DNA from: Condylostoma magnum
Taxonomy: Eukaryota > Ciliophora > Heterotrichea > Heterotrichida > Condylostomatidae
Assembly (NCBI GenBank): GCA_920105805.1
Contig: CAKKTI010000036.1
Span: forward strand, 25,383 to 89,382
Reading direction: 5' to 3'
DNA length: 64,000 bases
The notes below the pieces were generated by a model. The model made no database searches. It saw nothing but the letters and a program-made list of their open reading frames with translations, and was not told the origin of the DNA. Below, in pieces: positions 13,237-25,330 of this stretch; position 1 is the first letter of the stretch, and each line of letters begins with the position of its first letter. A program made the translations under genes and the position numbers.

Positions 13237-15053
13237 GCGATTTTGTTGATGTTAGATTATTAAGTTAATAATAGAAATAATCAAGAAAATTTAGATGTTT
13301 TTATGATGCATATAATTATTATATTAAACAATTACCTGTACACTTTTATTCTTTGTTACTAGTTTGAAAGAATTGTTTTAGATTTTAATTAGTAAATTCT
13401 CTTATTCATTATATATTGTAGTCACTGCAAAGAAGTGGGTATTGAATAAAATGGTAAAGAGAAATATGAATTAAAGTTATAAAAGATTTATTATTTTGAT
13501 TAAAAGGGTGATAATAAATGTTGCAATTATTAAACTGTTTTATTATATTTCCTAGTTAGGTTATTATATAATTGTGTTATTTTAAGAGAAATGCCAAAAG
13601 AATTAATAAACTGACAAAAAAGGAATTATTATTAGTTTTATAAAATTTAATTATAATTACGTGATAGGGCTTTATTCAAAAACATCCAGAGTATTAAAAG
13701 CTTATTAGTATATAGAGGTTTAAGCAATAATAAAACATGTAGCAATTAAAACTATCCTATTATTTTATACATTCAATTATTTTAGTAAAATAGTCAAGTT
13801 AATCTAAATTGTATTTTTAAAAAGAGAAATGACCCTCTATATCACAAATTTCCAATCTATGCCAAAATATAAGACTTTTATCTTAATTCAAGGATCATAA
13901 TTACTTTAACTAAAGTTACAATGAAAACTTCTTGAGTCATAACTATATAATGAGCAGATAAAATGAACCTTTTAATTCATTTAAAACCCAATACTATATA
14001 AAAAAGTTAAACAATAAAAATAAAGCTAGACTAAAGTGTACACATAGTTTATATCAGGCTATTAGCTAAGTATTTAAAGCTAAATAATTCAAAGACTTGC
14101 TAGAATATTCCCTTGTTTTTTAATTTTACTGATAATTTTTTAGATAAATGGACTTTTCTCAAAACCATTTAAATGCAATTTTTTCAGTTGCTATGAATAT
14201 AGAAAATATTTAAATCAAATCCTGATTATGGATACCCATTTGATATAAAAAAGCTCTATGTAATCATAGTTTAAGATGTAAAAACCATTAAAATGGCTAG
14301 TATTTTTTAATCGATAGAATAAAATTATCAGCCTTATATTATTGTAAATTATCCCAGTTATAAATTCACTGATACTTTTATCAGTGAAGGTGAAAGAATT
14401 ATAAAAATAATTAAACTTCCCTTAGCTTTAATAATACGGCTTCTACTCCTTAAAAGCTTATATAGTATATAGCTTTGATTAGAATAACAATTGTCAAGTG
14501 TGTAAACAAATTACACGTTTTAAAAGGATAATAATTGATTGAGTGATTAATTCTAGTCAATTTGAAAGAAGATGCATTGAAAGCTGAATTGCATAAAATA
14601 TTTAAGTAACTTTACTGTGTAATTTAAAGTTTTATACTGCGTATTTATATTTAAATTGACTTTGTATGATATTTGTGTAAGTTCTAGATGGAATCTACCA
14701 AATCGAAAAGCCTAGCTATCTGTATAACTCTATCTCAACTGTTCTGTTAGTACTCATGTTATCCTTTATTGATTTGAAGTTAACTTTTGTATAATTTTGA
14801 AGGCTTATTAGAAGATTGTAACTTAAGAACTAATAAGCATTTATCAATATCTTGTAATTACACTATCAACCTAAAATCATAGCTTTATTTTGACTAATAT
14901 TGATTTTAATAACCAAAGTATAGGATATTATCCTACTCTTATTTGCTGAGTAATAAAAAGGACTAAGTAATAGTAATTATTTGTATCAACTTCTTTTTAT
15001 GTATAAATAGAACTAAAAACTCCTATGATTTTAGCCATTTAAATTTTACATGA
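13237..15053. other. 1.8-kb AT-rich spacer without a recognisable gene
   Basis: The longest gene-free stretch of the window. It is very AT-rich with many A and T runs. All frames are open under this code, but none shows a conserved motif or coding-like composition. It includes possible 3' flanking sequence of the PTPDC1-like gene at its right end. I see no tRNA fold or tandem repeat. Confidence 0.5.
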
Positions 15054-16457
15054 TTATAATTTTCTATAATACCAATAAAAATACACTCTTGAGGGGTAAT
15101 AGATACTTAATAAATTACTATATTTTTAAACGTTACTAAACTAATTATTCTCAGCCAAATAGTTATAAAGAGAAATCTCTAGCTTGGAGACTTTTAATTT
15201 GTCTATTTAGCTATCATCCTAAACTGCTTAATCCAGCATCTATTGTCTTTATTTGCTTGTGCCACATAAGTGAAATATCATTCTCCATAGTAAGTATTGA
15301 AATTTATCATATTCCCTGCATAGATCTAAAATTTACTTTTTTATATACTTAACAAACACATACTGACTACACTGGTATTCTTTAGAATCAAGACAATCTT
15401 TACAGCACTTATGATCTTACTATCTTAAATACTCTAAAACTTCTATATTATCAATAGCAGGCTGCTATAAATCTTTTGAAATTCAGTGCAGAAGAATCGA
15501 TGCTTTTAAATTGATATCTTCAAATTCCTCTATAGACTCAAATCTATGCTTATCAAATTAGTGGAATAAATGTTTTATTTAATCAGTAAACTAGTTTCCT
15601 CAATCAAACAAGAACGCATCTCCTAATTACTAACAATCAATGCTTCCTTATTCAATATCTTTCTTATTATCCTTAATTAAATAGTAAACCAATATAGGTA
15701 AAGTGTACTTAGTATACTCCCACGGATTTAAGTACTTCTACTTCTTAACTACCTTTTACAATTACATAGGAACAGCATACTCCCATACTTTATTCTTAGT
15801 CAACTCTCTTGAGAAAAACATAACAAATTTTTCTTAACTTTCCCTTTCAATAGCTCCTTCTCTTTACTACCTAACAAATTCAATTGCTTGCTTTCAATTA
15901 AATTCATGGTCATAAACTAAATAACAAGCAATGATTAGCCCTGTCCTTCCAAGTCCTGCATGACAGTGTATCATTACTCTTCCTCTACTTTTGATTTCAT
16001 ATCGAATCATCTGTAAAATCTAAAGCGCGTATTTATAAGAAGGATAAGTATTATCAAGTCATCCAAAATTGTATACATTTATACCATTATCTGTAAAAGT
16101 GTCGTTTGTATAGGAAAATTAACCGTCTACAAGACCATCTCCGCAGTATTTGTGCTCGCCTGATAATTGTAAATTAAAGACTCCTGTTATGTTACTTTTC
16201 TAAAATTTTTAGATTAAATCAAATTCTTATATAAGCTTGTTTGTAGGTCGTTAAGAGGCTAAAATACTTGGAGTAATTCAGTTGCTATGTAAGCCAGAAA
16301 TTGCTGAGTTTTCATTGCGTCGCCAATCCTCTCTTTTGCAATTTCTCCCACAGAATAATCAGCAGATCAAGTTGTTAGGGCTTTGTGTTTTGGTTTGTCT
16401 CTTATAACTTCTTTCGAAATTGCTCTCAATGTTTCTTTCTGAGCCGCAACAAAGCAT
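15054..16457 (-). CDS. PTPDC1-like dual-specificity protein phosphatase
   Basis: A 467-residue protein whose first about 230 residues follow vertebrate PTPDC1 closely: PNNLICWLFCGRNCKREDW, AISGLHSNWITPSILASQRP, GVFNLQLSGEH, VYNFGW, and the catalytic loop HCHAGLGRTGLIIACYLV with the C-x5-R signature (Cys near residue 164). A helix matching AIEFVRQQREGAIERESQ follows. In animals PTPDC1 has been linked to cilia and centrosome function; this is family knowledge. TGA serves as Trp in NWITP and FGWLD. The C-terminal third is divergent and the stop (TAA 15054-15056) is the least certain point. Confidence 0.85.
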
Positions 16458-16636
16458 ATTTTTAGGATTTAATAATAGGAAAATTATGTTTTTATGGTGT
16501 AAAGAGGAGTGATTAGGTAATGTGTAATTTACTCACATTAAAATGGTTTTATTCTGTTTGTAAATAAATTTATACTATTGACCTAAGAACAGTATTTAAT
16601 CTATTAAAATTTGAAAAAACAATTATTATACATGCA

Positions 16637-16801
16637 TTAGATTATAATCTCTTTTTCAACTGCTTTATACTATTAATCAACTAATAAATATTCTCCCCTA
16701 ATTAGACTATCCTGAAATCCTCTATAACTGTATACTAACAAAACCTCCTTCAAATCACCTGCCAATTAACCCTCTATAACGACTTCCTGTACATTCTTCA
16801 T
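16637..16801 (-). CDS. possible small protein, 54 residues
   Basis: A short reading frame beginning MKNVQEVVIEGQLAGDLKEV, with balanced acidic and hydrophobic residues and a more protein-like composition than the flanking AT-rich DNA. It could end at TAA TAG after EYLLVD (42 residues) or at TAA 16637-16639 after VEKEIII. It lies head to head with the PLAC8 gene, with 33 nt between the start codons, the same spacing as other divergent pairs here. I recognise no family. Confidence 0.4.
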
Positions 16802-16834
16802 GCAATAGTCACCTTATATACGGAGAATAATTAA

Positions 16835-17146
16835 ATGGCAGACTTCGAAATACCTTTATTTGGATGTTTTGATGAAATAGCACTGACTCTTTGTGCATGT
16901 TGTTTGCCGTGTGGCGCTTGTTACTTATAAGCTTAAGCAGTTGATATGGCAACTAAAGAAGGAATGATGATGCCTTGTTTACTCATTGGATGCTGTGGAG
17001 GTTTTGGAGCTGCGTGTAATAGGGGGAAAATTAGAGAAAAGTATAGTTATGATGGAGGTTATATCTAAGACTTAGCTATATCATGCTGTTGTGGGTGTTG
17101 TGCTGTTGTACAAGAAACAAGAGAGGTTAGGTCAAGGGAGACATGA
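16835..17146 (+). CDS. PLAC8-domain cysteine-rich protein
   Basis: A 103-residue PLAC8-family protein. The family pattern is visible: FGCFDEIALTLCACCLPCGA, then PCLLIGCCGGFGAACNRGKI, REKYSYDGG, and a last block ISCCCGCCAVVQETREV. PLAC8 proteins are small membrane-associated cysteine-rich proteins linked to cell size or metal handling in other eukaryotes. The stop is a tandem TGA TAG at 17144-17149. The enoyl-CoA hydratase gene follows on the same strand after 63 nt. Confidence 0.88.
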
Positions 17147-17209
17147 TAGTTTAATAGTATAAGCAAATTTATTAAATTGTATAAAATAAACACTCCTATT
17201 ATAATAAAG

Positions 17210-18103
17210 ATGTAAAGATAAGGTGAGGTTTTTGTAATTCATTTACCATAAACGCTCAACTAGTCTAAAGTTTGCCAGCTTTTATAGTATTTAACAGAAA
17301 TAGAGGAAACTAATGGGCCAAAGGCTTTACTTTTAACTGGCTAAAGCCCTGGAATATTTTGTAATGGGCTGGATTTAGTAAATCAAAGGGCAAATTTAAC
17401 AGTTGAATCATATTTATAAACTATGTAAGTAATAGGCGAGTTTATACTAAAACTTGTTACACTGGGAGTTCCTACAATAGCTGCTATTAATGGGCCTGCA
17501 TAATCTATTGGCTTTATAATAGCTTTGGCATGTGATTTTAGATTAATAGAATAAAATGCAAGTGTATCTATGCCTGATGTTAATATAGAAATATTACCTT
17601 AAATACTTTATGATGTATTGATGAACAAAAGTTAATAAAGTTTTAATATTATGTCGTTTTTACAGAATGCTGAGTATACGGCTGCAATGCTCCTAGATAG
17701 ATAAATAGTTGAAAAAATATATACTAGAGATAATTTAATATACAAGGCTATTTAATTTGTACACAAAATCAGCAATTTTGGAGTTAAAACCAAAGTTTTA
17801 GAAAGCCTGAAAAAATCAATATTTTGATTACACAATAAGCATGAGAATTAGCCTCTTTATACTTAGGAAGAAATCGAGTTAATAAGAATGAATATAGCAC
17901 AATTAATTTAGTAATAATTTACATAGAGTATTAAGTGTAGATAGTTATTTTACAGAGATTTTAATTTTCTATTGCCTTTGCATAATAAAATAAGCAAAGT
18001 ATAATGGATTAATTATGAAAGTTGACAATATCCTCTTTTCTCAATTAATTATAAGGAGTTAGGTATATACTTAAAACTAGTCCTTTTTATAAGGTTTAAT
18101 TAA
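17210..18103 (+). CDS. enoyl-CoA hydratase/isomerase family protein
   Basis: A 297-residue crotonase-fold protein. The N-terminal part shows the family order: VFVIHLPQTLNQ, then ALLLTGQSPGIFCNGLDL (oxyanion-hole region), and VPTIAAINGPAQSIGFIIAL followed by CDFRLIEQNASVSMPDV. The usual catalytic Glu positions are not obvious (AQSIGF replaces the common A-x-GGG), so activity is uncertain; an ECI2-like isomerase or inactive homologue is possible. TGA near 17824 is read as Trp (IFWLHNKHENQ). TAA 18101-18103 is taken as the stop, 24 nt from the convergent gene; TGA at 18023-18025 is an earlier alternative. Confidence 0.75.
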
Positions 18104-18127
18104 ATAAACTTAATGAATAATAGAAGA

Positions 18128-19156
18128 TTAAAAAATAATACAAGATGCACACGCTCCTCGTCCCTCTGAGTTTAACTTTTAAGAACTATCCGCTCTTCTT
18201 GCAACTATTTTTTCCTTTTCATACATTTAAGTTAATATGCCAAGTTCATTTTACAATTATTGTACATTCATATTATTAGAACTAGTATCCTCATCACAAA
18301 GCATTTTTTTCTGATTAAAAAGTTAATAAAGTTTATCTTTAGCAATATTTAGCTATTTTTCTAACTTGTCTTTACTATTTTTAGTCTATTTTACCTATTT
18401 TTGCATTTTAAGCACTTTCATACTATTTTCTTGAATCCAAGTATCTCCTTCACTATCAATAGTTATCTATATCTCCTAGTTCTTTTCTTCATGCTCTTTA
18501 ATCTGATCTTCTAACTACTCTAAAGTAGTCTTTTCCATTTAGTATTTAAAAGAGATATCTTAAATTTCTTATAGAATCCTTTCTTCCTCATTCTAAGTTT
18601 AATTCAGTTCCACTTCCTTTTCTTTATATTGATTTTACAATCCTTCATAATATTAACTTTTAATCCTAGCCTCTTCCTCTGCTTTTTCTATTAAAACCAT
18701 CAATTTTTCCTCTCTTATTTTAATCATCTCCTCTTTCTCCTACAAGGCCTTTTCTAACTCCTCCATTTCCTTCTTTTCCTCTTCTAAATTTCTATCTTTA
18801 TTTCCCTCAGCTCTCTCTTCTAGTTCTCTTTTAAATCCTTTGAGATTCTCAATTTATATCTATAGTTTTTCTCTCGTAGATTGCTTTAAAATATCATCAT
18901 AACAAGTTTAACATACTCTTGTAGGAATCATTCTCTCAGGATGTGTAATTTTGTTATTAGAGCACTTCCTGCATACTCCTCTATAACAAAATTTACTGCT
19001 TAAAACATACCATCGGAATTTCCTTGCATGTGCTATTCCCAATTTACCAAATTTTGCATTGCAACAAATACAGTGCGTGTCTGTTCTATGGCCTTGTCGA
19101 TTTGCAGGCAGCTCACTTATTATACCTAAAACACTTGTAGTAAGGCTGCTAGCCAT
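18128..19156 (-). CDS. FYVE-like zinc finger plus coiled-coil protein
   Basis: A 342-residue protein. Residues about 25-85 hold seven cysteines in a FYVE/RING-type order: CICC, then FCYRGVCRKCSNN, then PTRVCQTCYDD. The basic stretch HARKFRWYV stands where FYVE domains carry their phosphoinositide-binding motif, but the classical R-R-H-H-C-R is absent. Residues from about 95 to the end are a long Glu/Lys/Gln-rich coiled coil. A role in membrane tethering or the cytoskeleton is possible; this is inference. The stop is TAA 18128-18130. Confidence 0.65.
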
Positions 19157-19247
19157 TGTGGAGTACGGACGTTACTCCTCCTCATCAAAACTATTTCTAT
19201 AATTAATTGTACTATTTAGGCTGTGTTGTCTTGACATTTAATATAAA

Positions 19248-20714
19248 ATGAAGATTGCATCTATAACTAATGGAAATTTAGATAAAACATAGATTTTGAA
19301 TAAATCAGTAAGTTTGATAGTATAGCAAAAGACTAATTATAAGAGATAGATTAGATTCCTAGATAATTTGAGTGGAGTTATTGCAGTTTCTAACATTGTT
19401 CTGGCTTATTATGAAAATGAAGATTTTTACAGTGATTAGGGCAGTAAAGAGAGAAATGAAAGCACGTTCTATGGGACTATCATAAGAGCGGTGAATTGTA
19501 TGCTAGTTTTAGCACTGGTAATACTAATTTGGGCTAGATATTCATTCATAATTAAACAGTTAAAAACATAGAAATAGCTGGGACCTTAAGATGGGCTTAT
19601 AAGCTCTGGAAAGTATAGGTATTTGATTCCTGAGGTGATTATTTGCCTCCCATGTACTCCTCCTCTTTTAGACGGAGCAATAAATGGAACTATGCTTGGA
19701 GGTACTTATGAGTACTCGTATAATTCTTTGATATTTTGCCTTATGTTGTTCCGCTTGTATCTTTTATCAAGGGTTTTTTACAACTACTCAAGATGATCTA
19801 CTCCCCAAGCTAAAAGAATTCTAAGAAAGTTTTCAGTATAACCTAATCTAGTCTTTGCATTCAAAGCTGAATTTAAATATAGACCGTTTCTATAGCTGTC
19901 TGTAATGATACTTTTATTCTTATTTGTAAGTGGCTCTTAATTCAGAATATTAGAAAGATCATTCGAAGGAGACACCTAGAATCAGCTGGATATGTCTCAT
20001 ATAACTAATGCAATCTGAGTTATCATAATCACATTAACTACCGTCGGGTATGGTGATGGATATCCTACTACTCATTTCGGAAGACTTATTGCTGCTATTT
20101 CATGTATATTTGGACTGATTGTGATTAGTTTAATGGTGTATATATTAACGGATGCTACTTCAATGAATAAGCAGGAGGACAAGGCTTATAATATCATAAA
20201 GATTGTAAGTAGTAAAAATTACATATAGTAAAAGGCAGGAATGGTTATTTAGTGTAGCTTTAGATTTCACTAGTCATAGAGATAATAGCATTTTAAAACA
20301 AAGATATTTAGAACTTTTATCGATTTTCTGAAATTGAGAAGGGCTATATCATTCTATGATCTTGATAATAAATTAGGAGTAAATAAAACAATACCTTATG
20401 ATGAATTGCTTTAAATCCTGTAAAAGAAAATGGTTAATGATATGAGAGAAATAAGGAATATATTATAACAAACTATCCTACTAAAGCCAAGTATTGAAAT
20501 TTTAGGAAGAAACTAACAGAAATTATTTATATAAATGAAAAGGCTGTAAGAACTGTAACAATAAACGCAGAATAAGATCTTAGAGTTGACATATTAGGCT
20601 AGTAACATCTAAAATGGTATATATTACCTGTAATACGTCTCAGGAAGGTTGCATATTTATCAATAGTTATAACGTCTTTTAACATACAAAATTCGATTAT
20701 ACAATAAATCATAA
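19248..20714 (+). CDS. SK/IK-type Ca2+-activated K+ channel
   Basis: A 488-residue six-TM potassium channel without a charged S4. The pore helix and filter read AIWVIIITLTTVGYGDGYP (TGA as Trp), giving the K+ selectivity motif TVGYGD. The S6 segment GLIVISLMVYILTDATSMNK and the basic, Gln-rich helices after it (residues about 320-400) correspond to the calmodulin-binding region of SK channels. An intracellular coiled-coil tail follows. Expected role: Ca2+-linked repolarisation of the cell or ciliary membrane. I placed the stop at TAA 20712-20714; the next gene starts 24 nt later in the same frame. Confidence 0.85.
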
Positions 20715-20738
20715 ATAAGTTCTAATAATTATTTTAAA

Positions 20739-22082
20739 ATGAACCCTAAACCCACAATAGTATTCTAAAGCTCTCAAACAAAAACTCACAGAAGAACATA
20801 AAGTGACACAGCTTTAATGAACAATAAAATGATATCAACATAAGCCATGAACTCAACTAGAACATCTTTTATTCAAAATCCAATTAGCTTACGATTAGGA
20901 CCTGGAAGCTACTCTATGAGAAATTTAACAACAGGGCCAAACCATTAATTTTCAACTACTTAAAGATTCGTAGTGACTCAACTAGATAAAGTGGAATCAT
21001 TCCTTAGCAGAATGTAAAAAAGAACTGGATAAGTAGAATCTAAGTAAAGGATAAGAGAGAATAAATTAGTAGAATAGTACTACCCTAAAAATGTAAAGAA
21101 ATAGAGAATTAAACTTGCAAAACTAGAAGAGTATAAATCGATAAATTCAAGGCTAAAAAAACAGCTAATTTATTATGATAAATAAACAGAAAGACAGAAG
21201 AGATATGAGGAAAAGGTTAGAAAATTTACTTGAAGGAGAAATAAAACAATTATTACCGATATTGGAAGAAAATGATGAAGAATATTACTTATAATGGGGT
21301 GAACTGATTAAAGTTTTAATAAGTATAAACAAAGATAAGCCTTACACAAAAGATCAGATAAGGTTTTGAAAGTATTAATGAACTTTTGTATAGCATATGG
21401 TAAATTTGCCAGAGTAGCTAAAAGGAAGAGAGAACAAAAAGCTAAAATTATTTTAAAGAAGATGAATTCAAACATATTTCTTTGATTAGCTCGAAGGAAG
21501 TAAAAGTATCACAAATTGGCATTAGATACCATTGACCAGGCCTTAACCACCTAAAGTATCTTTAACTTAATGGCAGCATGAAAAACTAATATTTTGAAAT
21601 TATAAAGAGCTTTTAGAAATTTCATTAATAGAAAAAGATTTAGATATGTGCTGTTGAAATTAGGGTGAAATAAAGCTGAATACTCCTTTAAAACGTAGCA
21701 TATGGGAAGAAAATCATAAAAATAATAAATGAATAACCGGTAAATTTTATAGGGCAGATAGACTATTCCCGATTTGATAAAAGAGTATTATATAAGGAAA
21801 TTACTCCATTTTAAAGTGAAATAATTTAGCAAAGAGCTTCAGAACTATAGGAACTAATGCGGTGTTAAAGAAATGCAGTATAACTTAATTTTAGATACAT
21901 TGAAAACATAAAGCTTTTTAACAGGTACGTAGATTGAACCTCTTAATCTGCCATCTCCTCCAGTGTTTTAAGGTAAAATTACAAAATAAGAATATATAGA
22001 ACTTATAAGAAAAGCAACTGCAAATAGAGTTCATTGGGAGGATATAATTAAACAGAGTAGTAATAAATATATTCCTCATTAA
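20739..22082 (+). CDS. Pro-Gly-rich / IQ-motif protein, probably cytoskeletal
   Basis: A 447-residue basic protein. The N-terminal part contains LRLGPGSYSM, similar to the sperm-tail PG-rich repeat of ciliary microtubule proteins. The middle is strongly basic and Gln-rich and includes IQ-like helices (LKLQRAFRNFINRKRFRYV). TGA is used as Trp several times (KFTWRRNK, GRKWWRILL, MAAWKTN). The frame holds across 1.3 kb. The end is TAA 22080-22082, 25 nt from the stop of the convergent formyltransferase gene. The family is not firmly identified; the PG motif and IQ motif are what is seen. Confidence 0.6.
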
Positions 22083-22107
22083 AACGTGCATTAGTTAACA
22101 GTACTTA

Positions 22108-23172
22108 TTAATCTAATTTCAAGCTGTCTCCTGCTTCTTCTTTATATAGAATAGGTGTTGTATATAATTCTCTTCTTATATTCTTAGCTATAAAGGTCAT
22201 TATGGGAGAGTTTTCAGTTTTTAATCCTTAAATTTTTATATCTGTAATAGCTATTCATCCATCACTTAACTTAAGATACAAAATCATATCGATTTTCCGC
22301 ATAAAACGATTCCCTTTTTCAGCATTTGGCTTAAATCCAGGGTAAATTATCCATAAAGAGCCCGAAACTGCTTTAGGATATCTTTGGGATAATATCTGCT
22401 ACTCTTCACTGTTAACTCTCCTCATATTATCAATTACAAATCTATTCTTTTTAAATAAACATCATGCACGCTTAGAAGTTCCCTAAAATGCTCTGAATTT
22501 AGCATAAAATTCCTCAACTGTAGATTTAGTATTTAATTTAGCATCTGTATCTTAAAGTATAGGAGCTTTGGTAGCTAGATTTTCATCTTGAGCTCATGAT
22601 TTCTCTTAGTATTAATCAAAGTTATTTAAAACATCTATCATAAGTTAAGATCCTCTACCAGCTAAAGTTTGTCTTAGATCTATGAAATTCATGTTTAATA
22701 GATCTAAATCATCGTACTCCTCCTAGGCTAAAATCTACCCAATATCAAATTTCTTCGGATTCACGTCTATAATAGAGACACCTGTTACTTTATCTCTATT
22801 CAAGATAGTGTGTTGTATTGGAGTTGCTCCTCTATACCTAGGCAATAAAGAAGGATGCAGATTGATATTTATGTTACTCTTTTTCAACAACTTATCAGGT
22901 ACTTTATGCCCAAAGGACGCGATTGACAAAAAGTCGTATTGTTTATGCATTATATTGTAATCTGACTATAGTATATTTCAATCCTTCATCTTATCTTGTC
23001 TATTAAGAGGAATATGTAATCTTAATTACTCATCTCTTACAAATTGCGCAAAATCTGAATAAGGGGCTGATGTAATGACTTCAATTTACTTCAATGAAGT
23101 TCTCAGCAAGTTTTTAAGCACTATCAATGACAATTAATCACTACCAAGAAAAAGTAATCGTTTTCCATTCAT
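22108..23172 (-). CDS. methionyl-tRNA formyltransferase
   Basis: A 354-residue enzyme of the formyltransferase family. The core INLHPSLLPRYRGATPIQH contains the conserved Asn and His. TGVSIIDVNPKKFDIGQIL supplies the third catalytic residue (Asp) and the family glycine. The C-terminal domain continues through KNRFVIDN and IKIQGLKTE. It formylates initiator Met-tRNA and in eukaryotes acts in mitochondria, so the short basic N-terminus may be targeting-related. The start is the upstream of two nearby ATGs. It ends at tandem TAA TAA (22110 down to 22105). Confidence 0.88.
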
Positions 23173-23204
23173 CTTTATTTCTAACAATACAAATAATATA
23201 ATCA

Positions 23205-23567
23205 ATGTCTAATATCTATAATGACATCTCTTAAAATAGTATAAGTTTTGAATAATTTGCAAGAAATAAGCTTCCAAGCTACCCTTAATCCAATTCTATA
23301 TCCTTTCAATAATTAGAGGACTTTGAAAACTCAGATTTTGCTATAGGAGGAGATTCCGACTAAGAAAGTGAAGGTTTTGCAACTTTTGCTGAAATGATGG
23401 AAGCTGAATAAAGATCAAAATAAAACAGTGAAGAGGCTACCTCAGCCTCTGGAATTAAGAAAATGAATATATAGCAGTAAAGAGAATAGGAAATAATATT
23501 CGAGAATGGGATAAATCAAGGAGCTGTCTGTCAAGGATGTTTTGCTGGTGAATGTGAAATAATTTAA
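23205..23567 (+). CDS. small acidic protein of unknown function
   Basis: A 120-residue acidic, Ser/Gln/Glu-rich protein. It starts MSNIYNDISQNSISFEQFAR and ends with a short cysteine motif, VCQGCFAGECEII, before TAA 23565-23567. No family is recognised. It shares a 32-nt divergent promoter region with the formyltransferase gene. The following CFAP100-like gene is in the same frame 93 nt later. If TAA were read as Gln the two would join, but the intervening stretch is Phe/Leu/Tyr-rich AT sequence without coding character. Confidence 0.6.
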
Positions 23568-23660
23568 CTTATATTCTGTTAATTCTATAACCTCTTTAAT
23601 TATTTGCATTGTTGGTAGTATTTTAGTAAGTTACGGCATTTAAAACAATTAATTTTAATA

Positions 23661-25043
23661 ATGAAAGCAAATACACTAACAGCTTCCTTACAGCCAGGGG
23701 CTAATCCGTTCACACTGCCTCGAAAGGACCCAGCTTTATACCACCAGAGAGAAATAGAAAGAGCAGAGGAAATGGAAATAAGGAAATAACTTTAAAAAAT
23801 CCCAATTGAAGAAAGACATAAAGCTTTAGCCTTGCCTAGTGTTATTACTGAACTAAGATTACAAGAAAAAGAAGAGCAGGAGGCATAGGCTCTTGAAACT
23901 CCTAAATAGTCATATGTTTCTCAGTATCCATTGAAGAAAGAAACTATTAGGGAGTTTATATAGAGAAAACGTGAGATTTTGCTAGTTAAGATGAGTGTTT
24001 AGTCTAAAAGAGAGCAATGTGAGATTTTAAATGAGAAAATTGAAACTGAAGAAGGAAAATTAAAGGAGAATGAAAGAGCATTAGATGAAAATTTAGGCAG
24101 ATATGATAAATATGAAGAAGATATGAAGAATGGAGCAGAAAAGGCAGCAGCATTGACAGAAAGCAAATACGCTGATAGAATCCAAAAGTAATAAATGAGA
24201 GTTGAACTCACTGAAAAAATAGAGCAAAAGAAAACAATGTGTGAAAGATTAAAAGACACACTTGAGCAGCTAAAAGAGTATAAATAGTTTATTGATGAAT
24301 TAACACCTATAGAGTTCATACAAAGAGCATAGAAACAGCGCTCAAAAACGTTTATAACCGATACATCCTAATCTAAGATCTACTTTAGAACTGAGGAACA
24401 GTTGCTAGAGAGAATAAACGCATTGGAGGAAAGAAATCTGTTTTTAATTGAACATGCCCAGGCTGCTGAGCAAGAACTAGAATCTTTACGTCACAATAAT
24501 TCCTAGTAATTGAAAAAAGAAGAAGACAACTCTAGCCAAATTGAAGTCAAGTTAAAGGAACTGATAAAAAAGAAGCATGAGCTAAAATAAAAAATACATT
24601 TAAAACTAAGAGAGTAAGTATAAGGGAAAACAGTGAATGATATTGAAGTACTTAATATACATAAGAAGATTGAAGCTATTTTTAGGTATATGTAAGGAGA
24701 TATCTCAGCTAATCCCACTGATTTAGATATGTTAGAATTCATTGAAGCTAATTTAAATAAACTGATTGAACGGAAATCTAAAAAGAATCCAGCTGTTTTG
24801 CTACAAAAGGAAAAAATTATATTAACTGAGAGAAGAACGGAGCAAATAAAGATTGGAAATTTGAAAAAGGAATAAGAGAATCAAGAAGCGAAGGAGAGAA
24901 TCAGGCTAAGGGAAGAAAGAGCTAAAAAGAGAATTGGGAGGCCTGTGATGAAAAGAATGGAAATACCTGAAAAGGTTAAGAAAAACGTTAAGCAAGAGGA
25001 ACCGCAAGAAGTTAAAGATAGGAGGAAGTATCTTGGATTTTAG
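23661..25043 (+). CDS. CFAP100 (CCDC37/MIA1)-like ciliary protein, DUF4200
   Basis: A 460-residue protein that is coiled coil for most of its length. The DUF4200 core is clear: EFIQRKREILLVKMSVQSKR, then EILNEKIETEEGKLKENERA, a run with NGAEKAAALTESKYADRI, and LKEYKQFIDELTP. This is the signature of CFAP100/CFAP73-type subunits of the modifier-of-inner-arms complex that docks inner dynein I1/f in axonemes. The N-terminus PGANPFTLPRKDPALYHQRE also matches the family. It ends with RRKYLGF at tandem TAG TAA (25041-25046). Confidence 0.85.
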
Positions 25044-25330
25044 TAAATTAAATAAGATTGGCTCAATGAAATTCTTATTGTTTTTCGAAGTCTTATGAAT
25101 AAGCAATTATTGGTTGTGTTATTATTACTTTATTAATGTTATCATCCTTATTACTCTTACATTCAACGAATAATGTTAAAAGCAAATTAAGATGTTCAGG
25201 AGGTAAAAACTATTAGTTTTCTTTGTTAGATGTATCATTAGATTGATATTATTCATAATTTCAACTATTCAGGAAAAGTAAACTTAATACTGATTAAAAT
25301 AAGCTGGATAACTATTACAATCTATTAAAT

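Noticed and set aside
20712-20741. SK channel fused in frame to the PG-rich protein
   Set aside because: The frames agree, but one in three tandem neighbours should do so by chance. The 24-nt AT-rich gap and the new ATG fit separate genes better.
25044-25330. Small hydrophobic ORF between CFAP100 and the Tim44-like gene
   Set aside because: It gives about 33 residues without motif or composition support, so it is left as intergenic sequence.
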